This document shows positions 56,107 to 64,000 of a stretch of 64,000 nt of DNA, in pieces (position 1 is the first letter of the stretch; every line of letters begins with the position of its first letter). The DNA is taken from contig JANFAH010000006.1 of NCBI GenBank assembly GCA_024663395.1, forward strand, positions 620,001 through 684,000, in the 5' to 3' direction. This DNA comes from Pisolithus tinctorius (lineage: Eukaryota > Basidiomycota > Agaricomycetes > Boletales > Pisolithaceae). Position numbers and translations under genes: made by a program. A model generated the notes under the pieces. The model was given only the letters and a program-made list of their open reading frames with translations. It was not told the DNA's origin and searched no databases.

Positions 56107-57978
56107 TGTGAGTCAAAGTGTGGAAAGGCAGTATAAACCAACCAAATCCAACACCAAAGACAGATATAGAGTGAGTGGTGGTGTACCTCCACAGAACCTG
56201 GAGGGCAGAAAGAATCTAATGTGGGGGGAACTTCAAGTGGAGGGTGCTCCCTGCACAAGTCAATGATGAGTTATGCAGGAACAAATGAGTGAGTGATGAC
56301 TGGACAGGGGAGGCTGAACAGAGTGAAGGTGTTCAGCTGAAAGTACTCTGGAGTGATGGTCTTCAATAGGATGTGCTCCTGGTGCAAGTCAATGATGAGT
56401 TACACAGGAGTGGATGAATGACTAAGCAGAAGGTTGCTGACTAATTGTGGGGTGGACTGCAGAGGATGAAGGATGGTAGATAGACTCTTCCAAATGAGCC
56501 TCAACTACCAAGTATACAAATGATGACAGATAGACCCCTTCATGGAGCCTCAACTGTTGACAACAAGTTATGCTGAGAAGAACTGAACTGACTGACTGAA
56601 TGCTTCTGGATTGCTTCTTCACTTGGGGGTTGTAGCTAAGTACATGGTGGTTTATATACTGTGGGGGGGAGCACAGCTTATGACAAACAAGGCACAAACA
56701 CTTGGTAAGTAATGAGTAAGGACTGAGTAATCATGATGAGTAAGCAAGAAATGAAAAGTAAGCAAGCAAAGAAGATTGGTAAGTATTGGCAATGAACAAG
56801 TCAAGGACAGTCAAAATATCACAGAATGAGTCAAATGGAGTCAGAAACTGAGTAAGCACACTGATATCACATTAGGGGGTGGCGATGTAAGTCAGATCTT
56901 GGTGCAGACATATCTAGATCCAAAGATGGCATGACAGATGGACAGTGTTTCCAGATAGGGAAGTATTAATTCCAGAATTGAAGGGCATGAGTCAGGTGTC
57001 AAAGGGGCTAGGGCATTGGGGGTCTGTGGGGCAATGGGAGCATAAGCAATCATGTCTCCTACCCTTTCATCCTCTAAGCAAAGTTAACAAAAGCTTCATG
57101 AATGGGGCTCTGATGGAGGAGGAGGAGAAGGGGGGACATCTTCTGCTGGATCTTGCAGTAAGAAGGCAAGATGCATGTCATACTTGTCATGAATGCAATC
57201 AGGGAGGCTGGAGAACAGTAGACTATGCTGCAACTGTCGCAGTGCAGGAAGAATGATGGACAAGATTGGAATAAAGACAGTGCAGGGAGCAGGGAGGAAC
57301 AATCCATATGCTTCATCAACTGGGGAGACTGAAATGACCACATAAGACCTTTCTAACTGAGTGACAGACCTGAGGCAACCAAAGAATGTCCTTCTGGAAG
57401 TCATACTGACAAGGAGAACATGCTGACCAAGCTGCATGGGATGGGACAGGGCTGATGACAATGGAATGAACCAGGGGGCTTCAGGATGGAAGCTGGTGGG
57501 AATACCTGGCAGATATATGTAGCCACTGTCTCTGGCAAATGAGACAAGTGAGATGATTGACAAAGAGGTTGCCATTTCTGATGGACTTAGTGAAATGAGT
57601 GTCTGATGGTTGGAGTGCTGTAGAAATGCATAGGGTGCAAGGATCCTCTCCAAATTTGGAAGGCAGAATTGCATGGCTGAGCACTTTAAGCAAGTGTGAG
57701 AACAGAGTCAATATCTTTGGACATGGTGGAGATATGGCAAAAACCAGAATGCTGTACACAGGCACTAACAACTTTTAATGCATACTTAACTTGCTTCCTC
57801 TTTTCTCTTTAGCACTGATGACTCATTCTTGTGTGAAGGATGACTGTTCACATCCAGCAGTCTTTCTACACATGGGGGCTTTAGTCTTCATCTGCATGCA
57901 TGGGCATTGTGCACAACTCATTGACGAGTTAGGCAGAGTCAGCTGTAACCATGTCCACAACACCTTTGGTGTGTGACA
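56107..57978 (-). mobile_element. Family M, copy B
   Basis: 1,872 bp, TGTGAGTCAAAG...GTGTGACA in plus reading. Flanks TCGC (56103-56106) and TTGC (57979-57982) fit a 4-bp duplication with one CpG change. Same internal order as copy A. Confidence 0.88.
57096..57771 (-). pseudogene. Family-M ORF, copy B
   Basis: Same protein as in copy A, also split by the one-base shift: first part YSILVFAISPPCPKILTL, second part GYIYLPGIPTSFHPEAPW, SMTSRRTFFGCLRSV, ending SPPPPSEPHS. Most differences from copies A and C are transitions, as expected for CpG decay. Function unknown. Confidence 0.6.
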
Positions 57979-57982
57979 TTGC

Positions 57983-58145
57983 ATTGCTTCAAATCCTATG
58001 CAGTTGATTGCATGCAATCATTGGACATGGGCAGACAGTGCATACCCATTGGAGACATGGTGTGTTGTCCCTTCAAAAAACCTAAAGGTGGGAGATTATC
58101 TTGAGATCAGAATGTGTATAACAAGTACCTTTCAAAGGTACACAC
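57983..58145. other. Unassigned spacer
   Basis: Nothing recognised between the M copy and the next hypothetical gene. Confidence 0.35.
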
Positions 58146-58786
58146 CTAGTTGCCATCATCAACTATTTGCAGTGATGAGAATAAGCAGCATACCTTAAAA
58201 AAATCCCAGGCCATGGAAAACAATCCCTGGCCTTGCAATCTTTGGGAATCTGCTGTGTATTCCTCAGAATGATATAGCCACCAAGTGAATGCAAAGCTGG
58301 AATTGGGATCAGCTGCATGTGGGGTCCAATGTGGGATGATGGTGCTGATATTGTTGATTATGCAAAATGTGCTAAGGGGAATTAGCTGCATTTGATTGCA
58401 GAAGCTAACCTCATCATCTTGGTGTCTGAGGTATGCATGGTAGCACACTGGGAGGGGAGGAATATAACTGGCATGCAACACCATCACCAGAATCAAGCTA
58501 TTAAGCTGATTCTGAAGGAATTATGTATCAGTCCCACATTGTGAAAAATTGATGTAAAACCTACCAAGTCCATTGCTAGGTTTGCAAACCAATGCATGGG
58601 CCATCCTGTGATATCAGCAGTCTGCTTCAGATGTACAGAGGCCACCTCAATCTGGCACACCAAGTAGAGGATACCCATCTCTACCACAGACTGGTGAGAT
58701 GGGTGTGATTGGCTGGCAATGAATGGCTCCAGACAATTTTCAAAGGCAGAATGTGGATAATGAACAACTTCCATCAAATTGAGCAT
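58146..58786 (-). pseudogene. Hypothetical gene, two exons
   Basis: Minus strand: MLNLMEVVHYPHSAFENCLE, SVVEMGILYLVCQIEVASVH, GWPMHWFANLAMDLVGFTSI, then ISLIA and, in the next frame, SFCNQMQLIPLSTFCIINNI, LQGQGLFSMAWDFFKVC. The regular mix of Trp/His/Phe motifs looks like a folded domain, but I cannot name it. A shift or intron lies near 58500. Confidence 0.4.
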
Positions 58787-60469
58787 ATTGATGAGTCAGA
58801 GGCCCTGAGAGGCTGCACCATACTGGTCCCTTGCAGCTGTGCCCAATTCTCTTGCAATGGCATTTGCAGCCTGCACAAGGTGCCTATCAAGGGTGGGATT
58901 GAATGGTGTGTCACTGGGAGTGGTGTTTCCATGGTATCGAGATACCACAGCATGTAAGGTGCTGTAAGGAGAGTGATCTCCTTACTATGGGATTGGGTAT
59001 TGATTTCTATTTTATTTGTTTTATGGTTTCTTTACTTACTGTTGTGGGTACTTTACTTGAGTACCATAGTTCGCTTTTTATGTGCTTAGTCAGCACTTAC
59101 TTACAGTTTGTTTGTACTGTAAGTTTTGACCAATAGACAAGTTACCCCCAAAGATGAGAACAAGAGAAAGACTGCCCCAGACAGCCCTAGACAGTTCCCT
59201 ATCCCTTCCTTCCCTTGATCAGGCTATAGGAGCCCCTTGGTCTTACTCTCTTCCTCTCAGATTCTGGTCCTCCTTCCTCAATCCACACTATTATATTTCC
59301 TCACAGTGCACAGGACTAAAATTATCAATGTCAATGGTGCATCAGATTAAGCTCATGCCAATATTTTGATCACAATGCAGAACAGGTGCCAATCCCCATT
59401 GTTCCATTTGAAGAGATTGCTGTGTGGATGGAAGTTCACCTACATAATCAATGGATATCACTGACCACATGAATAGAACCAAATAAATGCTCACTGTTGC
59501 ATATTTCTTTGAAAAGATCCCTCATCTCTGATCATTCAGGCATGCCAAAAGTCAAATGGTTTGTGCCATTGTCCTCATCCACTGCCAAGTCAAAAGATTC
59601 AATGGGTACATTTGAAACAAGTGGTGTGGGGAGAGGGATCTCCCTACACTAGGAGTGTATGTATAGCATCAGTTGGAGGTCTACTAAGTGGCTATAGGGT
59701 TTGTGACAAAAGTGATGCAAATGCAACCCCTCTCGATCATCTTTGACACACTCTGGGCTCCAGGACACCTAATACTCTACCCTGTCCAGTTGCACCACTT
59801 CCCCTGTTGTTGCATGACCTCTAGACACTCCCCTTGGCCAACACAATGAGTTTCTGACACTTGCAGCCACTTTCAGGGCACCTGCATGCACTCACTCACA
59901 CTCTTCAGGTCCACACTACTGGTTATGTAAGCATGTTTCTGTCGCTCTCACTGTAATCTTGTTCGCTTCCCTTCAGACTGCTTGCACCTCCTTGTGCTTT
60001 CTGTATTTTAGTCGCTCTTTTGATTGCTGATACTATACTGGCCTCATGGCCATCATTACGTCAATCTCCATTAATTTCCATTCTTTCCTGTTGCTCTTTT
60101 GGCTTTTGACATCGCTTACTTCATAGTTACATACTCCCCATGTAACTGTCCTTGTTGACAGGAAAAATAACAACTTGGAAGCCCCCAGAGTTAGAAACAG
60201 AGAGAGCAAGCAGAGTAATGATGTCAACATGACCCCTACCATTCCCCTTGCCTAGCACTGAGTCACAGGCATAGTTGTGACAGCTTTCCAGGCTAGCTCA
60301 AGGCCTGTGCACTCTTTAATCCATCGCACTTTTCATTTATAGGTTGAGCAACTTGTGCAACCCAGTCACATCCACTCCCTACCCACTCCTACAGCTAGAG
60401 CAACTCCCCTTGGGTCAAACTCACCCCTTCAGATTGCCTGTCCCTAGGCTGGAGCCCACATCCCCATTA
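58787..60469. other. Unassigned region
   Basis: Several short open frames (for example 60242-60033, minus, with a hydrophobic start LTSLLCLLSLFLTLGASKLL), none with a recognised motif or a second copy. No repeat family of this window recurs here. Confidence 0.4.
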
Positions 60470-61240
60470 TAGGTAGCAGATACCTGCTCCCCACAGCAGG
60501 GGAGGTGTTGGTTCCCTCATATCCTGCAATTGAGCAAGCAGGTTAGTTGGAGAATCAGGTCAAGGAGATCAGTCCCTCAGATTTGATGATTCATGGGTGA
60601 TGGGCAGAGGAGATGGTTCCCACACATTCTGCAAGTCTGCCAGAAAATTGACCTGCATAGTAATGTCTTGTGCAGGTGTTGAAGACCCATCCATCCTGTT
60701 TAATTTCTCATCTGTGACTGGTGGTGCCAATGGCTCCTGCACATTCAGCAATTGCTCAAGTAGATCCATGTTCATACCATCCACTGGGGGAGCAGTTGGT
60801 TCCCATTCATTCAGGAACTGATTCATCAAGTTGTTGTGTGGATCCATTACTAGAAAATTAGTTTGTTCATTAGCTTGAAGGGCAATTGTGCCAACTCACT
60901 GGCTGTGATTCTGCCCTCTGCCAGAGCAGTTGGCTCCATTTCCTGCAGGAACTGATCCAGCAAGCTTTTGCATGAATCTATAGTGAAAGAACATTTGTTG
61001 TTGAGCTTGGAGAGAAATCATGTTCACTCACCAGCCATGATATCCATGTTCAACCCTGCCATATCCACCCTTCCACTTGAGACAATTGGTGGAGGGGTTG
61101 GCTCTTGCAACTCACACAGTTGTACTAGCATCTCCTCCAGATTTTTGGACTGCTTCACATGGGAGCTAGATTGCCTTGGCTCAATTGGTCTTACATTAGC
61201 TGTGGATGGCTTAGGTCACTGGATCCAACAATGAAGACAA
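60470..61240 (-). CDS. EP.PP-repeat gene, repeats spread over exons
   Basis: Minus strand. At least six related units: LVQLCELQEPTPPPI, LLDQFLQEMEPTALA, LMNQFLNEWEPTAPPV, LLEQLLNVQEPLAPPV, FLADLQNVWEPSPLPI and LLAQLQDMREPTPPLL. Introns fall between the first three (GTGAGTGAAC...TATAG near 61030-60980, GTGAGTTGGC...TTTCTAG near 60915-60855). Each unit is an amphipathic Leu-rich helix ending in Glu-Pro and prolines. The lead-in is Ser/Gln-rich (EPRQSSSHVKQSKNLEE). A TGA at 60569 follows SSNLRD. No family name known to me; a repeat scaffold is likely. Confidence 0.5.
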
Positions 61241-61517
61241 CCTCAAGACAACCTCACCTTGACAATGGAAATGAACTTGGCAGGACTGTTTGGTGGACAT
61301 ATTTGATGACAATGGGTTCACTGATAGCTCAATGATCAATCAAGATTTAAACTTGTAGGAACAATGGTGAGAATATCATTCACACCATGGGAAGCAAGGT
61401 TGGACAATGGCAGATGGAACCAAATTTTGGGTAACAGCAATAAATGGGAGATGAGCAGCAATATCTCCTTACATAGAAGCTACCAGTCACTTCCACATGG
61501 CCAATATGTAGACCTGT
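61241..61517. other. Unassigned spacer
   Basis: Nothing recognised before the LTR. Confidence 0.35.
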
Positions 61518-62098
61518 TGTCAAGTCCAGGCCTACTCTGACCAACTCTGACATTAGACAAGGTCTGGGGAGAGGTTCAGAAGCAAGTCTGACAGAAAGAA
61601 CTGAACTCCAACTGGTGGAGGGTCAGCAGGAATGAAGTCTGCCAAGACAAAGGCAGAGTGGAGTGAGGGTGTTGGGTTTAGCCTGTGCACTACCCCCTTG
61701 TATGACCTCAGCCCTTGTATTTCAGAGGGATAGTACAGAGAGAATGTTGGAGGTAACTCCAACAGGCAGAAGACAGAGACAGAGGGAGTAGGAGCTAAGT
61801 TGATATTCATACTGAAGAACAGCAGAGTACGATACATGCTTTTATACTACTATGGAGGTACAGTAATTGGAATCAGAACTGACATATGGAGACTTGTAAA
61901 ATTTCAAGTAAAAACCTCCTAGATGACAAATGAAGGGTAGATGGAGGACATATGAACAGGTAACATAGAACATCCCAAAGAGGAAACAGGCCAGGTGCTG
62001 GACCATGTGGTGATTGTGCTGCAGAGCACCTGACTGCATGCTGTCAGGGAGAAGTCCAAAGGGTGGTCACATGACTCCCCAGGGAAAGGTCTGCATGG

Positions 62099-63932
62099 TG
62101 TGAGTCAAAGTGTGGAAAGCTGGTGAAAACCAACCAAAACCAACACCAAAGACAAATAATGTGTGAGTGGTGGTTTACCTCTGTGGAACCTGGAGGGCAG
62201 AGAAACCTAAAGTGGGGGAAATTTTGATGGCAGGTGCTCCTAGTGCAGGTCAATGATGAGTTACACAAGAGCAGATGAATGAGTGATGACTGAATGGGGG
62301 ATGCTGAACAGAGTGAAGGTGTTCAGCTGAAAGGACTTCTGGAATAAAATGTGCTCCCAGTGCAAGTCAATGACGAGTTATGCAGGAGTGGAAGAATGAC
62401 TAAGCAAAAGGTTGCTGACTAAGCACTGATGATACTGCTGATGATGAATAGAGGTAGATAGACCCTTGATGGAGCCGCATCTACCAAGGATGATGGATGG
62501 TGACAGATAGACCCTTCCAAATGAGCCTCAACTGTCAACAATGAGATATGCACTGAAAGAGCTGAACTGACTTCTGGATTGCTTGGGGGTAGCTAAGTAC
62601 ATGGGGGTTTATATACTGTGGGGGGAGCACAGCTTGTGACAAACAAGGCACAAATGCTTGGTAAGTAATGAGTAAGGACTGAGTAATCATGATGAGTAAG
62701 TGAGAAATGAAAAGTAAGCAAGCAAAGAGGATTGGTAAGTATTGGCAATAAATGACTCAAGGACAGTCAAAACATCACAGAATGAGTCAAATGGAGTCAG
62801 AAACTGAGTAAGCACACTGATATCACATTAGGGGGTGGCGATGCAAGTCAGATCTTGGCAGAGACATCTCTAGATCCAAAGATGACATGACAGATGGATG
62901 GTGTTTCCAGATACAGAAGTATTAATTCCAGAATTGAAGGGCATGAGTCAGGCATCAAAGGGGCTAGGGCATTGGGGGTCTGTGGGGCAATGGGAGCATA
63001 AGCGATCACATCTCCCACCCTTTCATCCTCTCAGTGAAGTTAACAAAAACTTCCTGAACAGGGCTCTGACAGAGGAGGAGGAGAAGGGGGGACATCTTCT
63101 GCTGGATCTTGCAGTAAGAAGGCAAGATGCATGTCATACTTGTCATGAATGCAATCAGGGAGGCTGGAGAACAGTAGACTATGCTGCAGCTGTCGCAATG
63201 TGGGGAGAATGATGGATGAGATTGGAATAAAGACAGTGCAAGGAGCAGGGAGGAATGATCCATATGCATCAACTGGGGAGACCAAAATGACCACATAAGA
63301 CCTTTCTAACTGAGTGACAGACCTGAGGCAACCAAAGAATGTCCTTCTGGAAGTCATACTGACAAGGAGAACATGCTGACCAAGCTGCATGGAATGAGAC
63401 AGGGCTGACAATGATGGAATGAACCAGGGGGCTTCAGGATGGAAGCTGGTGGGAACACCTGGCAGATATACATAGCCACTATCTCTGGCAAATGAGACAA
63501 GCGAGACAATCAACGAAGAGGCAGCCATGATTGATGGACTTAGTGAAATGAGCATCTGATGGATGGAGTGCTGTAGAAATGCATAGGGTGTGAGGATCCT
63601 CTCCAAATTTGGAAGGCAGAACCGCATGGCTGAGCACTTTAAGGGAGTGTGAGAACGGAGTTGATATCTTTGGAAATAGTGGAGATATGACAAAAACCGG
63701 AATGCTGTACACAGGCACTAAAAACTTTTAATGCATGCTTAACTCACTTCCTCTTTTCTCTTTAGCACTGACAACTTGTTCTTGTGTGAAGGATGACTGC
63801 TCATGTCCAGCAGTCTTTCTACACATGAGGCCTTTAGTCATCATCTGCATGGCATGGGCATTGTGTGCAACTTGTCAATGAGTTAGGCAGAGTCAGCTGT
63901 AGCTATGTCCACAACACCTTTGGTGTGTGACA
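62099..63932 (-). mobile_element. Family M, copy C
   Basis: 1,834 bp, same ends as copies A and B. Flanks ATGG (62095-62098) and ACAG (63933-63936) both derive from ACGG by CpG changes, a 4-bp duplication. Confidence 0.88.
63040..63718 (-). pseudogene. Family-M ORF, copy C
   Basis: Same protein as the other copies (YSIPVFVISPLFPKISTPF, then GYVYLPGVPTSFHPEAPW, SMTSRRTFFGCLRSV). Frame broken between the two parts, as in A and B. No function assigned. Confidence 0.6.
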
Positions 63933-64000
63933 ACAGTCCAGTAGGAGAGCAGAATAAGTCCAACAGCAGCCAGAGCAGAGATGGTTCATAAATGATAGAA

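Larger units (their letters stand above)
61518..64000 (-). mobile_element. L1-type LTR (decayed), split by family M, running off the window
   Basis: 61518-62098 and 63937-64000 match the L1 LTR in the orientation of 471-1183 (TGTCAAGTCCAGGCC..., TATA region kept near 61840). The middle is the M copy at 62099-63932. The far end lies outside the window. Confidence 0.88.

Noticed and set aside
1..64000. tRNA, rRNA or CRISPR loci
   Set aside because: Tandem repeats present have units of 43-149 bp without spacers, and no cloverleaf or rRNA core was recognised.

Overview
The window is a transposon graveyard from a filamentous fungus, most likely an agaricomycete (mushroom-forming basidiomycete). 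The pointers are introns of about 50-170 nt with GTNNGT...AG borders, chromodomain-type Ty3/gypsy elements, a Transposase_21 (tnp2) transposase of the kind common in mushrooms, Tc1-like elements, and strong CpG loss in nearly every repeat. I see no rRNA, tRNA or CRISPR array and no clear single-copy housekeeping gene.

Layout. 1-470 and 8570-9100 are the two halves of a dead Tc1-like element, split by a nearly intact gypsy chromovirus at 471-8569 (713-bp LTRs, 5-bp target duplication GTAAG, gag, pol, and an extra two-exon gene on the opposite strand). 9101-13075 holds a SINE-like repeat, fragments of a long TG...CA repeat I call family M, and a solo LTR (family L2) with an M copy inside it. 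An M copy starting at 13076 is split by a 26.7-kb unit at 13521-40258. That unit has identical 297-bp ends, TA on both sides, and the M reading frame resumes exactly after it. The same M copy finishes at 42349 and itself sits inside another M copy.

Inside the 26.7-kb unit the left half is mainly minus strand: two WD40-repeat genes, and a gene whose N-terminus copies the histone H3 tail ahead of a PHD-like zinc cluster. The right half is mainly plus strand: a low-complexity/coiled gene, some unassigned gene-like stretches, and a broken Transposase_21 gene. Two L2 solo LTRs with perfect 5-bp duplications entered it later.

42350-55960 is a pile of decayed gypsy elements: an RT/RNase H fragment; a second element that again carries the antisense accessory gene; and a third element in plus orientation with a 250-bp copia-type solo LTR in its RT. 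Between them are L1 and L2 LTR remnants and a hairpin minisatellite. 55961-64000 has two more M copies, one inside an L1-type LTR, a minus-strand hypothetical gene, and a gene built of short EP.PP repeats spread over its exons.

Age and decay. Only the element at 471-8569 is still CpG-rich. All 12 differences between its LTRs are transitions at CpG, and most in-frame stops I could check across the window are CGA to TGA. Cytosine methylation followed by deamination looks like the main force here.

Exon borders are read by eye. Function names rest on motif recognition without any database search.
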